A stretch of DNA of 64,000 nt, from positions 124,001 through 188,000 of the forward strand of contig NZ_AUMC01000008.1 of assembly GCF_000443995.1 (NCBI RefSeq), given 5' to 3'. Positions 17,497 through 26,633 of this stretch are shown here, one piece after another. Positions within the stretch are counted from its first letter, which is position 1. Each line of letters begins with the position of its first letter. The stretch comes from Bacteriovorax sp. BAL6_X. GTDB taxonomy: Bacteria > Bdellovibrionota > Bacteriovoracia > Bacteriovoracales > Bacteriovoracaceae. The notes beneath the pieces are model-generated. The model worked only from the letters and a program-made list of their open reading frames with translations, was not told the origin of the DNA and ran no database searches. The translations under genes were made by a program, and so were the position numbers.

Positions 17497-17523
17497 AGGC
17501 CCTGAAAATCAGGGCCCTTGCTT
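17497..17523 (+). terminator. Rho-independent terminator after yjbQ
   Basis: GGCCCTGA-AAA-TCAGGGCC, an 8-bp stem, followed by CTTGCTTT. It lies between yjbQ and the convergent rplT. Confidence 0.8.
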
Positions 17524-17568
17524 TATATAGTTTTGTTTGTGTTTTATTAAATCAAATAGTTTAATGAA

Positions 17569-17913
17569 TTATTTTGTTGATTCGTAGATTGCTTTGAATC
17601 CGTCGAAATCTCTTGCAGCGATTTCAGCAAGCATCTTTCTGTTGATTTCAACATTGTTCTTCTTAAGCTGTCCCATGAACTTTGAATAAGAAGTACCAAG
17701 AAGCTTAGCAGCTGCAGAAATACGTACGATCCAAAGTCTTCTCATATCTCTTTTAAGAAGTCTTCTACCGATGTATCTGTAGTGTAATGCTCTTTTTACT
17801 GTTTCAGAAGCGTGATAGTATTTAGTTCTTCTTGAAAAGTGAAAACCTTTCGCTAATTTAAGAACCTTATTTCTTCTCGCTCTTGCTTTAAAACCTCTTC
17901 TAACTCTAGACAT
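17569..17913 (-). CDS. rplT: 50S ribosomal protein L20
   Basis: 114 residues, very basic. Starts MSRVRRGFKARARRNKVLK, with RLWIVRISAAAKLLGTSYSKF in the middle, all typical of L20. L20 binds 23S rRNA early in assembly and in several bacteria represses its own operon. It is last in infC-rpmI-rplT. The 141-bp gap before it is unusually long for ribosomal genes. Confidence 0.97.
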   Translation of the reverse strand: MSRVRRGFKARARRNKVLKLAKGFHFSRRTKYYHASETVKRALHYRYIGRRLLKRDMRRLWIVRISAAAKLLGTSYSKFMGQLKKNNVEINRKMLAEIAARDFDGFKAIYESTK

Positions 17914-18054
17914 AATTTACTCCATTTTTTTGACGTTTGGGGACCAAGTGAATGGTTCTTTCGTTCTTTCCCAAAAATCAGGTTAAAAAAACAATTTTGC
18001 CGATTTTAAGTTTCGACCAACTCAATCATTTTTGAATAGCTTGCGCTTAGAAAA

Positions 18055-18252
18055 TTAAGCGTAAGGTAGACATCTCTTTACACGAGCAACATCTGAAGCG
18101 TGAACATAGTCAGTTTTACCTGCTCTTTTCTTTGCATCAGTTGGCTTCTTTTCAAGAATGTGTCTTAGGTTAGCTCTTTTTCTTTTGAACTTTCCGTTAC
18201 CTACTGGCTTAAATCTTTTAGCTACAGCTCTTCTAGTCTTCATTTTTGGCAT
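18055..18252 (-). CDS. rpmI: 50S ribosomal protein L35
   Basis: 65 residues. MPKMKTRRAVAKRFK, then GKFKRKRANLRHILEKK and the usual basic tail. AAGGAG lies seven bases before the ATG. It is preceded by a perfect palindrome in the leader. Middle gene of the infC-rpmI-rplT operon. Confidence 0.97.
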   Translation of the reverse strand: MPKMKTRRAVAKRFKPVGNGKFKRKRANLRHILEKKPTDAKKRAGKTDYVHASDVARVKRCLPYA

Positions 18253-18271
18253 TTTATACTCCTTGAATTTT

Positions 18272-18289
18272 ACTCACCTTAAGGTGAGT
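18272..18289 (-). promoter_or_regulatory. 18-bp perfect palindrome in the rpmI leader
   Basis: ACTCACCTTAAGGTGAGT, flanked by GAATT and AATTC that could lengthen the stem. It ends about 20 bases before the rpmI ATG and contains an SD-like AAGGTGAG. Possible L20-responsive or translation-control hairpin. Inferred from position only. Confidence 0.45.
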
Positions 18290-18450
18290 CGAGAATTCAA
18301 CAAAATACAACAAAACTATAAGTGCATATTTTTATCAGGTTTAACCACTTAATGCAAAGAATAATCGATAAAATGAAAAAAAATATCAAGAACTTAGGAT
18401 AGGAAAAGCATGAGTGCCCAACGTAAAATCGAGCACTTACAGTATTTTGA

Positions 18451-19005
18451 CTACTTAGCTTTCTTAACTGGGGCAACGATTGTAATAATACGGTTCCCCA
18501 TCATTTTAATAGGAGATTCGATTGCTGCACCAGCTTCTTCACAAACCCCATTTAGGATCGTTTCGAATTTCTCTTTCCCCATATCTTTATAGGCCATTTC
18601 ACGACCTCTAAATTGCATAACAAATTTAACCTTGTCTCCACCTTCTAAGAACTTGTAGGCTCTTTTAAGCTTAGTTTCAAGATCATGCGCTTCAATATTT
18701 GGACGTAATTGAATTTCTTTTAGCTGAACCTTGGCCTGTTTCTTCTTAGCTTCAGCAGCTTTCTTTTGAAGAGCATACTTATACTTCCCATAGTCCATTA
18801 GCTTTACAACTGGTGGTTTAGCTGTTGGAGCAATCTCAATAAGGTCCACACCAAGTTCATCCGCAATTTCGCGAGCTCTATCAATAGATACAACCCCGTA
18901 TTGTTCTTCATCACTCATTAGTCGACATTCAGAAATTCTAATTTGCTCGTTAATTCTTGGGCCTCTTTCTTTTCTTGGCCTTCCACCTCTAAAATTGTTG
19001 CTAAT
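18451..19005 (-). CDS. infC: Translation initiation factor IF-3, ATT start
   Basis: About 184 residues (E. coli has 180). IF-3 prevents subunit joining and proofreads the start codon. The first in-frame ATG (18918) cuts off the N-terminal domain. Reading upstream gives SNNFRGGRPRKERGPRINEQ and then IRISECRLMSDEEQYGVVSID, the standard IF-3 N-terminus. The frame opens at ATT (19005-19003), just after an in-frame TGA, with an exact GGAGGTGA six bases before. AUU starts are the classical basis of infC autoregulation. The C-terminal domain has KEIQLRPNIEAHDLETKLK and MQFRGREMAY. First gene of infC-rpmI-rplT. Confidence 0.95.
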   Translation of the reverse strand: MSNNFRGGRPRKERGPRINEQIRISECRLMSDEEQYGVVSIDRAREIADELGVDLIEIAPTAKPPVVKLMDYGKYKYALQKKAAEAKKKQAKVQLKEIQLRPNIEAHDLETKLKRAYKFLEGGDKVKFVMQFRGREMAYKDMGKEKFETILNGVCEEAGAAIESPIKMMGNRIITIVAPVKKAK

Positions 19006-19121
19006 AAATCACCTCCGGAAATAAACCAATTATTAGCGAATCAGTTATTTTCAATAATTACAATTCTAATGGCTGACCACTAGGATTGCAAACATAACAA
19101 AAAATATACCCACAGTATACA

Positions 19122-19538
19122 TTATTGAATGAGATATTTCTCATAAAAAGACAGATATTGTCCGCCGTGAGACGTAATTCTTATAAAATACTCCTCAGAC
19201 AAGCAAAGATCAGTATATATATTCTTAATTCTTGTGTAATCCTTTAGCTTTTCAACTCCAAACTCACAACTTTCAAGCTCTCCAGCATGAAGATCAAAGC
19301 TCTCAAGATGTTTATTTTGAAGATTGCCAATCATTGGAACGCCAACTCTATAATTTTCTAGTTTATCATCAGCAAAAACAAAGAGTTCATCACTTTTAAA
19401 ATGAATAAGTTGACCATGAACAATCTCAGACATAAGTCTTGCAGCATTCGCAAAAACTTTTGAAAAGTCTTCTTCCCAAGCACCCACGGCCAATCTGATA
19501 TTTCCAATTTTTCGTTTAACTATCTTCGTTTCCATCAT
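19122..19538 (-). CDS. Unknown cytoplasmic protein, coupled to CDF transporter
   Basis: 138 residues, no signal peptide or membrane segment. I recognise no family. Mixed alpha/beta composition, with GNIRLAVGAWEEDFSKVFANAARLMS near the N-terminus. Its ATG abuts the stop of the CDF gene (TAAATG), so it is probably co-translated with it; a second ATG follows at once. A role linked to metal export is a guess from coupling. Confidence 0.7.
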   Translation of the reverse strand: MMETKIVKRKIGNIRLAVGAWEEDFSKVFANAARLMSEIVHGQLIHFKSDELFVFADDKLENYRVGVPMIGNLQNKHLESFDLHAGELESCEFGVEKLKDYTRIKNIYTDLCLSEEYFIRITSHGGQYLSFYEKYLIQ

Positions 19539-20441
19539 TTAATCCTTATGTCCTTCATCATCTGGTTCCATGTGAATTAAGATATCAACATCGCGACAAT
19601 AATCTTTTAACATAACCCTTAAACGGTCTTCAACTGTGTGAGCAATATCATGGGCCTTTCCAAGAGAAAGGTCGGGCTCAAGAAGTAAATGAAAATCAAT
19701 TTGCATCCAATTAGAGTTACCACGTGCACGAAAGTTATGAATGTCACGAACATGCTTTATATCTTCAAGTGACGAAATATATTTATCCTTTAAAATAGGG
19801 GCCACATCTAAAAGATCATTCAAATTTTCAAGAGTAATCTGAATCCCTAAGTAAATTAAATAAAGAATTATTAATCCACCAACAATATAATCAATTAAGT
19901 AAACTTCAAAGTAGGCAGCAACAATTGAGATCAAAACACCAAAGCTAATAATCATATCACCAAAAGTGTGACTACTATCTGCTGTTAATATTTGAGAATT
20001 TAGCTCTCGCCCTTTACGTCCTTCATAAGAAGAAACCCAATAACTCATTATTATCGAAATAATAATTGAAAAAACAGGGACAGGGCCAAATAGCCCATAC
20101 TTTGTCTGCGTTCCCATGATGAGGTCATGATAATCAAGACCTAGTTTAATTGCCGAGCAAAAGAGCATAAAGGCAATGATTAATGCCCCAAGGTTTTCGA
20201 ATTTATGATGGCCATAATTATGTCTACGGTCGCGTGGTTTTGAAGCTAGAGCGATTGTAACGATACCAAGTAGGTTTGATGTTCCATCAAAGGCAGACTC
20301 AATCCCAGATGAACGAAGAGAAATGAAGTTAAATTCGATACCTGCAAGAATCTTTACAAGAGCAACAGTTAAATTTAAAAAGAAAGTAATAATTAAAACT
20401 TTCTTGATTTCTTTTTCTCTCTTAGATAACTCTAGATGCAA
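19539..20441 (-). CDS. Cation diffusion facilitator (CDF) metal exporter
   Basis: 300 residues. Six membrane segments, then a cytoplasmic domain. The transport-site residues appear as SGIESAFDGTSNLLG in helix 2 and DSSHTFGDMIISFG in helix 5 (D-H/D pattern). The loop HNYGHHKFENLGA is diagnostic. The C-terminal domain has HDIAHTVEDRLR and DVDILIHMEPDD. FieF-like; zinc or ferrous iron is the likely cargo, but the helix-2 residues (E and D rather than two Asp) leave the metal open. Confidence 0.9.
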   Translation of the reverse strand: MHLELSKREKEIKKVLIITFFLNLTVALVKILAGIEFNFISLRSSGIESAFDGTSNLLGIVTIALASKPRDRRHNYGHHKFENLGALIIAFMLFCSAIKLGLDYHDLIMGTQTKYGLFGPVPVFSIIISIIMSYWVSSYEGRKGRELNSQILTADSSHTFGDMIISFGVLISIVAAYFEVYLIDYIVGGLIILYLIYLGIQITLENLNDLLDVAPILKDKYISSLEDIKHVRDIHNFRARGNSNWMQIDFHLLLEPDLSLGKAHDIAHTVEDRLRVMLKDYCRDVDILIHMEPDDEGHKD

Positions 20442-20453
20442 GATATCTCCTAT

Positions 20454-22238
20454 TTAAACAACTTTGAAGTTTAACTTCAGTTGATCTTTCAATGTTTTTT
20501 CAGTCGATTGGATAAACTCATCAAGCTTCACTCTATTTGTAATGACATAAGAGTTGTCCTCATAACCAAGAACTCCAATTTGTTCAAAATATGTAAGGGC
20601 AGTCTTCATAAGCTCAACATTCTGACTTTCAGCAAATCGAATAATACGTTGACTAAGGATTTCGGCCTTAAAAACATCAACAAAGCGCTTCATATAATCT
20701 GCCGCCTTAAAGTGATCGACTCCATCCTTTTGAAAACTCTCAAGAGTAAGGGCCGAAACAATGTAGGCCTCATTTATATACGTTAAACTACGTGCAAAAA
20801 GGCTAAGTTTTGAAGCAACTTCATATAAGTCTCTATTGGTAAATTCGATAGCATCTTGTAAATTTGTGATCTCTCTCCCAACAGCATTACTTAATATTCG
20901 AAGCGTTTTGGCATAGTATTCTTTTACCGTTGGTAGGTAGAACTCCATCTTAAGCATATCTCTTTGCTTAACAAAGAAGGCCTTAAGCTCATCAACATTA
21001 TCAATTTCACCACTAAAAACATTGAACCAAGCTAATGAAATCGTCCAAGGGATGATAAAGTGGTGAACAATAGTATTCTTAAAAAACAAGAGTTCACCGC
21101 GACAATTTTTCTTAATTGCATAAAAAAGAGATGTACCTTCACTTTGGCCAATTACATCAACTTTGTTATTACCAATGAGAATATCCATAGCGCGACCAAT
21201 GGAGTCTTCTAATTTATTCGGCCTTAATCCCTCTGTAAAAGGAATATCATACTGCTGGCAGTATTCTAAAATTGCCTGAGCTTTTAAAATAATATCATTC
21301 CACTTTAGTGCACCACTCGATTCATCTAATAAGATTAAGACTAAGAGGTTTGTAGGTGTAATTACCATCTGGTCCCCAACACTTCTAAAGCACTTAAAAG
21401 CAAGTTTTCTTACATTAAGCTTATTCTGTTCAGGATCATCTAGCTTATGAGCATATTGTGGTTTACCAAGCGAAATATGAATTTTGCCAAATTGATAGGC
21501 CATAAGTTTAAAGAGTCCAAACAGTTGTCCTGTCGATTCCTTCACTTTCTTTCCACCCATCATCTCTTTCGCTAGTGCCTTCTGCTCTGGAACATACTCA
21601 TGAGCAATACTAACAGGAACGAATGCAAGTCCACGCTCTTTAGCGTCTGGAAGATGTGAGTGGGCCTCAAGTAGCATTTGATATAGGCCATACTTAGGGG
21701 GTCTAAGTTTCCCAGACCTCGTTCTTCCACCTTCAAAGAAGAACTCAATTGGCTCCTTGCGCTTTAAAAGAGCAAAGAGATATGCTTCCATCGTAAACTT
21801 ATAGAGAATATCGTTTTGAAAACTTCTTCGAATAAAGAAGCAACCAGACTTTCTAAAGATCTTACCAATTGGAAAAATATTTAAATTATCACCACCAGCA
21901 ACGTAGAGCATACGTTTATACTGCTTAAAGAACTTATAGTTGATTGCAATATAATCAGCATGAGACTGATGATTTGGTACAAGAACTACACTTGCCTCTT
22001 CTAAAAGAGCATTGAGATCTGTTCCATTTTCATTGAAGCTTACCCCATCATATAAACGAGGAAGAGTAGCATCAAAGAATTTTGCCATGGATTTAAGATA
22101 TGACGGAGAATAGTCGGCCTTCATTTCATTAAAGTTGGCGACAACCTTCTTTTTTGTTTGAATTGGATTATCACTTTCTTTAATTCTTTTTATAAGTTTC
22201 GGATAACTTAATAAATCGTCAAGAACACTATTTCCCAT
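20454..22238 (-). CDS. plsB: PlsB-like glycerol-3-phosphate acyltransferase
   Basis: 594 residues, against about 800 for E. coli PlsB. Acyltransferase motifs in order: NHQSHADYIAI (HX4D), FFIRRSFQND, EFFFEGGRTRSGKLRPPKYG, and VPVSIAHEYVPE. These match PlsB rather than PlsC. The N-terminus is shorter than in E. coli, and the C-terminal helical region is kept. PlsB makes lysophosphatidic acid, the first step in phospholipid synthesis. It sits 14 bp after the IMPDH-like gene and 12 bp before the CDF gene, all on one transcript. Confidence 0.87.
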   Translation of the reverse strand: MGNSVLDDLLSYPKLIKRIKESDNPIQTKKKVVANFNEMKADYSPSYLKSMAKFFDATLPRLYDGVSFNENGTDLNALLEEASVVLVPNHQSHADYIAINYKFFKQYKRMLYVAGGDNLNIFPIGKIFRKSGCFFIRRSFQNDILYKFTMEAYLFALLKRKEPIEFFFEGGRTRSGKLRPPKYGLYQMLLEAHSHLPDAKERGLAFVPVSIAHEYVPEQKALAKEMMGGKKVKESTGQLFGLFKLMAYQFGKIHISLGKPQYAHKLDDPEQNKLNVRKLAFKCFRSVGDQMVITPTNLLVLILLDESSGALKWNDIILKAQAILEYCQQYDIPFTEGLRPNKLEDSIGRAMDILIGNNKVDVIGQSEGTSLFYAIKKNCRGELLFFKNTIVHHFIIPWTISLAWFNVFSGEIDNVDELKAFFVKQRDMLKMEFYLPTVKEYYAKTLRILSNAVGREITNLQDAIEFTNRDLYEVASKLSLFARSLTYINEAYIVSALTLESFQKDGVDHFKAADYMKRFVDVFKAEILSQRIIRFAESQNVELMKTALTYFEQIGVLGYEDNSYVITNRVKLDEFIQSTEKTLKDQLKLNFKVV

Positions 22239-22252
22239 ACCTTAAGCCTTTC

Positions 22253-23314
22253 TTATCTTTTACCGTGTGGCTTACTTTCGGCCATACCCGATGATGACAT
22301 TTCCATAAACAGTGCTGCTTCACTCATATTTAAAAGTTTATCAACACCAAGATAAGTCATTCCAGAACGAATTCCACCTGTTAATTCGTTGATAATTCCT
22401 TCAGTAGGACCTTTACAAGGAATCATAGTATCTACACCTTCAGCGGCCATACCTTTTGGAAGCTCTCCACGCCATGAAACTTGCGCGGCCTTCGAGGCCA
22501 TCCCACGGTATTCTTTCATACCACCCTTAACTTCACCTGGAGTTTCAAGCGCTCCGGATAATAGAGAGCCGGCCATGCAAGAGCTGGCACCAGCACTAAG
22601 TGCTTTTACCATATCACCAGAGTTCTTAAGGCCACCATCAGCAATTACCGGCACACCTGCTTTTTGTGCTTCAGCAACACACATTGCAATGGCCGTTAAT
22701 TGAGGAACGCCATGTCCAGTGATAATTCTTGTCGTACACATACTACCAGGTCCAATTCCAACCTTTACAGCATCTGCACCTTTATCAATCATACGCTTAA
22801 CTCCATCGGGAGTTGCAACATTTCCTGCAATCACATCAATTTGCGGATAATTCTTTTTTATATACTCAAGAACTTCCATCATCATGATTGAATCACCATG
22901 TGCGATATCAACAGTAAGAATTTCAACTCCAAGAGCTGCAAGAAGATCAGCTCTTTTCTTACCTTCTTCCTTAACTCCAACTGATGCTGCAATTGGAAGA
23001 TTGATTGAATGTTCTTTAAAATAGCTTTGAATTGCTTTAACGTCTTCAACTTGTTGCTCAGGAGACATGAATCTGTGAAGAATACCAACTCCACCTAAAC
23101 GTCCCATCTCCATTGCCATTTCAGGGCCTGTAACCGTGTCCATGTTAGCGGCAATAATAGGAATTTCAATTGAATGATTCTTAGTAATCTTTGTCTTAAG
23201 ATCAGTGTGTCGACGAGATGATATCTCGGAGTATCTCGGAACTAATAAAACATCGTCAAAAGTTAAACCTTTTCCACGAGTAAGAATACCATTTGCCTTG
23301 AATGTTAAGTCCAT
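22253..23314 (-). CDS. IMP dehydrogenase/GMP reductase family enzyme without CBS domains
   Basis: 353 residues: a TIM barrel starting [21 protein letters not shown], with [16 protein letters not shown], the glycine loop and catalytic Cys193 in [11 protein letters not shown], and [15 protein letters not shown]. The barrel carries no CBS pair, and the region after [13 protein letters not shown] lacks the Arg-Tyr flap of true IMPDH. Length and the DIAHGDS strand resemble GMP reductase (GuaC), which returns GMP to IMP. A CBS-less IMPDH is the alternative; no second copy is visible. First of a minus-strand run with plsB. Confidence 0.8.
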   Translation of the reverse strand: MDLTFKANGILTRGKGLTFDDVLLVPRYSEISSRRHTDLKTKITKNHSIEIPIIAANMDTVTGPEMAMEMGRLGGVGILHRFMSPEQQVEDVKAIQSYFKEHSINLPIAASVGVKEEGKKRADLLAALGVEILTVDIAHGDSIMMMEVLEYIKKNYPQIDVIAGNVATPDGVKRMIDKGADAVKVGIGPGSMCTTRIITGHGVPQLTAIAMCVAEAQKAGVPVIADGGLKNSGDMVKALSAGASSCMAGSLLSGALETPGEVKGGMKEYRGMASKAAQVSWRGELPKGMAAEGVDTMIPCKGPTEGIINELTGGIRSGMTYLGVDKLLNMSEAALFMEMSSSGMAESKPHGKR

Positions 23315-23417
23315 TAATCTCCCCTAAATCTAGAAACTTGTGTGCGTTATAACGAAGAAATAATAACATTGTCGAAATAACACGCACAAGGTAATTTTTA
23401 GAGTTTATATCTTGGAC

Positions 23418-24539
23418 CTACTTGAAGGTATACAGACGATATCGCGATGAAATAAAAGCGAGGAAATCTTCGTCTTGTGTCATACTTCCAAACACAGCTG
23501 AGTATGCTGAGCCTAGATCAAAACGTTGTGTAATTTGGCCACGAGAATCTATATAGTAAACAGTCTTGCCAACAGTTGTTACAACTAGCCCATCTTTCCA
23601 AACGGCCAGTGAAGAAACAGCAAGTTCATCCACTTTAATACGCTTTACTTCATTAAACGAGGAATCAATAAAGACGACTTCACCATTTATGCTACCAAAA
23701 GCAGCAAGTTTTCCACCATCAACAAGAACACCTTTTCGGTTTGATTGAAATGCAAGCTTCTTATAAAGAACGCCAGACTTCAGATCAATAACTTCCATTT
23801 TATCATCAACTGAACCAACAATAAGTTTAGAATTAAAAACCGTCGGTTTCATATCAACATCAACAAATTTCTGACCTGCACTCATGCGTCTTTCCCACAG
23901 GACTTGGCCTTCTTCCAGAGAGAAGCAAATAAAGTAGCCATCAGCAAAGCCAGCATAGACTTTATTACCAGAAATTAAAGCAGTTGAAGTTCGTTGAACT
24001 GTTGAGTAATAAGGAACAGATCTCTTATATGACCATATAACTCTTCCAGTATAAGCGTCGATATTAAACAGTTTATGATTTCTTGTATGAATAAAAAGAC
24101 GCCCATTGTGGACAACAGGAGTTGAATCAACACCTGCGTCTAAATCAAACTCATACGCTAACTCACCCTTATTAAAGTCATAAGCATACACGCGACCAGT
24201 ATTGTCTCCGAAGATCAATAAATTCTCGTAAACAATTGGTGCACTTGTCATCTGACCTTTAATATTTAAAGACCATAGTAGCCTGCCTGTTTCAACATTA
24301 TAAGCATTAAAGTGACCACGGCCATCGGCTGCAAAAAGTTGGCCATCGTGAATTAAAGGCGAGGCCAGCGAAATAGGAAGATTACCACTTTCGTAACTTG
24401 GCTCTAAGTTCTTCGCCCATGCTAGCGTTAGAGGTTTTGTCTTTAGCTTATCAGCAGACAACTTTGCTTTGACACCATTTAGTGTTGAACAAGAAGTAAG
24501 AAGTATGGCCACAGTCGTGGCCGTTAGAATTTTTATCAT
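23418..24539 (-). CDS. bamB: Outer-membrane assembly lipoprotein BamB
   Basis: 373 residues. Lipoprotein signal MIKILTATTVAILLTSC with Cys17. The rest is a PQQ-type beta-propeller with repeated blades such as LFAADGRGHFNAYNVETGRLLW, GRLFIHTRNHKLFNIDAYTG and KVYAGFADGYFICFSLEEG. BamB is the propeller lipoprotein of the BAM complex that inserts barrels into the outer membrane. It starts four bases after a YfgM-like gene, the same pairing as yfgM-bamB in E. coli. Confidence 0.9.
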   Translation of the reverse strand: MIKILTATTVAILLTSCSTLNGVKAKLSADKLKTKPLTLAWAKNLEPSYESGNLPISLASPLIHDGQLFAADGRGHFNAYNVETGRLLWSLNIKGQMTSAPIVYENLLIFGDNTGRVYAYDFNKGELAYEFDLDAGVDSTPVVHNGRLFIHTRNHKLFNIDAYTGRVIWSYKRSVPYYSTVQRTSTALISGNKVYAGFADGYFICFSLEEGQVLWERRMSAGQKFVDVDMKPTVFNSKLIVGSVDDKMEVIDLKSGVLYKKLAFQSNRKGVLVDGGKLAAFGSINGEVVFIDSSFNEVKRIKVDELAVSSLAVWKDGLVVTTVGKTVYYIDSRGQITQRFDLGSAYSAVFGSMTQDEDFLAFISSRYRLYTFK

Positions 24540-24543
24540 AAGA

Positions 24544-25206
24544 TTACTTAATTTTTGCTAAGTAGCTCTTAGCTAATGATTTGTAGACGTTTTGAGTTGT
24601 AAGAGTCAGAACTTTATCAAAGTGGGCCTTAGCCTTTGCCATGTCACCCTTTTGAAAGTACATACGGCCAAGATCAAGCTCAACACGTCCCATTGTAAGG
24701 TTATTTTCATTATTCTTAAGTGCTGTTAAAGATGCAATGGCACCATCAATTTCATTAAGATCTTCTTGAACCACGGCCTTTCTTAAATTAACAAAGTAAG
24801 ACTGTAGAGAAGTTCCTGGTTGCATCTTTGTAAGAATATCTAGTGCAATCTTGTTCTCACCTTTATTAGTAAGGTAATCAACTGCAAGTAAGCTCGTTGC
24901 AAATGAAGCTGAAGTACTTGCATAGTCATTTAAAAGAAGTCCTAGCTCTGCACTCATTGCCGCAGCATCTAGTCCACCTTCTTGATATTTCTTTAAAGAC
25001 CCTTGCTCAAATTGGTAGAAAGCAGTTGCAGCCTTTTCATTCGTTTGTGCTTTTGTGTAAGAAAAGATTCCATATCCACCAATGGCAGCTACAATTAAGA
25101 GAATCAGTCCTAGAAATAAAGCTTTGTTTTGAGCGATAAACGCTCCAAGCTCAGTTGAATTTAATTCAGAATTTAGGCCATCATTTGGCGCTACCTGTGT
25201 TGTCAT
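24544..25206 (-). CDS. YfgM-like membrane-anchored TPR protein
   Basis: 220 residues. Cytoplasmic N-terminus, one membrane helix (about 31-50, LFLGLILLIVAAIGGYGIFSY), then a periplasmic TPR-like helical domain, with the last repeat ELDLGRMYFQKGDMAKAKAHFDK. The layout matches YfgM, an ancillary SecYEG/periplasmic chaperone-network protein. Directly upstream of bamB with a four-base gap. The name rests on layout and synteny. Confidence 0.78.
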   Translation of the reverse strand: MTTQVAPNDGLNSELNSTELGAFIAQNKALFLGLILLIVAAIGGYGIFSYTKAQTNEKAATAFYQFEQGSLKKYQEGGLDAAAMSAELGLLLNDYASTSASFATSLLAVDYLTNKGENKIALDILTKMQPGTSLQSYFVNLRKAVVQEDLNEIDGAIASLTALKNNENNLTMGRVELDLGRMYFQKGDMAKAKAHFDKVLTLTTQNVYKSLAKSYLAKIK

Positions 25207-25327
25207 CCATTACCCTCTGGTTAAAAATTTTTATCATTTTAATAAAGAACATTGAAAGTTGTCAAAAATACATGAGTATTGTTAAAATATATTTACTCAT
25301 AATTAGGAAAAAGGAAAATTACGCACC

Positions 25328-25807
25328 ATGAAAAGGATTTCACTAGTAATAGCAGCTTTTATTATCTCTTTTAACACTCTTGCACTGGAGCGTGTTGGAC
25401 GCCTAGGAATAGGCTTTTCAAATACAGTTAATGATAATATTCCATCACTTTCAATTAAAGTTCAACGCAGCACAACGTTTGCTTATGGTGCAATATTTGG
25501 CGTCAATACTGCTGATAACGGAGGGTGGCACGGTGGAATTCGCCTTTATCGCAATATCTTTGATGAACCATATCTAACTTTCTATGCTGTAGGGGCCGCA
25601 GTTTTACTAAATAATAAAAATCCTGGCCAAGACTCAGACTCAGGTTTCCAGGGGGACCTCGGGTTTGGAACAGAGTTCTCATTTCAAGGAGTCGACAGCA
25701 TTGGCTTTAGTACTGAATTCGGTATTCGTTTTGAAAATATTGATGAATTTGAAGTGACGACAATGGGTGAACACTTTATAACTGCTGGTTTCCACTTCTA
25801 CCTATAA
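25328..25807 (+). CDS. Exported protein, probable outer-membrane barrel
   Basis: 159 residues. Signal peptide MKRISLVIAAFIISFNTLA. The mature part starts LERVGRLGIGF and has alternating strand-like segments, ending FITAGFHFYL. No named family seen. Next gene begins 16 bp later and has the same character, so the two are probably one transcript. Confidence 0.72.
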   Translation: MKRISLVIAAFIISFNTLALERVGRLGIGFSNTVNDNIPSLSIKVQRSTTFAYGAIFGVNTADNGGWHGGIRLYRNIFDEPYLTFYAVGAAVLLNNKNPGQDSDSGFQGDLGFGTEFSFQGVDSIGFSTEFGIRFENIDEFEVTTMGEHFITAGFHFYL

Positions 25808-25822
25808 GCTACGGATAAATTA

Positions 25823-26590
25823 ATGTTTAAAAATATAATCATACTCCTCACAGCGCTACTATTTTTCCAAGGCCTTTCGCTGGCCCAAGAAGGAATGATC
25901 GGTGCAGACGATGATCTCAATATCGGTGGTGACATCTTTTCAGACTTTAATGAAGACCTTGAAGAGTCTCAAATTTATGAAGATGAGCGCTATTATAAAT
26001 ATGGACGTTTTTTTTCTTTCTCTATGGCAATTGGTTATACGACGTGGACGGGTAATCGTGGAATGCTATATGAAGACCTGCCACCAACATTTGGTTTAAC
26101 AATTCAGTATTTTTCAGATTTTCAATCAGCTTGGAATATAGGTTTTGCATATTCTAAACACAACATTACGCTTACCTATCCAACTCAAGGTATCCAACAG
26201 TTTCCAACATCAGTTGATATCTCCATGCTTAGATTCTATTTTGGATATCGCTATTATATCGATACATCAAACCTTGGAACGGCCATCACTTATTCAAACC
26301 CTTATCTAACGGCAAGGTTTGAATATTGGTACGAACAGGAAAAGATCGCAAACCAAGATGGTGAAGTAGAAGATTCTTACGGAGGAGTTGGAATTGCACT
26401 TGGTGGTGGACTTGAGTTCCCTATTAAAATAAAAGAATCATACGTAAATGTTGAGGCACTGGTTCACTCAGTCGCCCTACAAGATGTACGTACTATAAAA
26501 TATGCTCCTGCCACAAAGGGTGGGCCAGGAGTGAGTGACCTGACTGGTTTCGCATTCACTCTTATGGTTGGGTATGTTTGGAATTGGTAG
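25823..26590 (+). CDS. Exported protein, probable outer-membrane barrel
   Basis: 255 residues with signal peptide (about 1-21), an acidic stretch DDDLNIGGDIFSDFNEDLEE after it, then barrel-like strands (FFSFSMAIGYTTWTG, LTIQYFSDFQSAWNIGFAYS, FYFGYRYYI) and C-terminal MVGYVWNW. An aromatic end fits an outer-membrane barrel. Follows the similar gene at 25328. Function unknown. Confidence 0.74.
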   Translation: MFKNIIILLTALLFFQGLSLAQEGMIGADDDLNIGGDIFSDFNEDLEESQIYEDERYYKYGRFFSFSMAIGYTTWTGNRGMLYEDLPPTFGLTIQYFSDFQSAWNIGFAYSKHNITLTYPTQGIQQFPTSVDISMLRFYFGYRYYIDTSNLGTAITYSNPYLTARFEYWYEQEKIANQDGEVEDSYGGVGIALGGGLEFPIKIKESYVNVEALVHSVALQDVRTIKYAPATKGGPGVSDLTGFAFTLMVGYVWNW

Positions 26591-26633
26591 CGCATCCGCT
26601 GCAAAATGATTGATAATCATTTTGAGCGGTGCG
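26591..26633. repeat. Long hairpin at the edge of the tandem array
   Basis: CGCA-T-CCGCT-G-CAAAATGATT pairs with AATCATTTTGAGCGGTGCG: 19 bp with two single-base bulges and a GAT loop. The right arm is also the first part of the 103-bp repeat unit. It may serve as a terminator for the barrel gene, though no T tract follows. Confidence 0.7.

Noticed and set aside
18410-18592. Plus-strand open frame opposite infC
   Set aside because: Antisense to a conserved gene, with no homology I can see.
26598-26630. Fur-box-like AATGATTGATAATCATT
   Set aside because: The symmetry is that of the hairpin arms, and the 7-1-7 pattern of Fur sites is not met.
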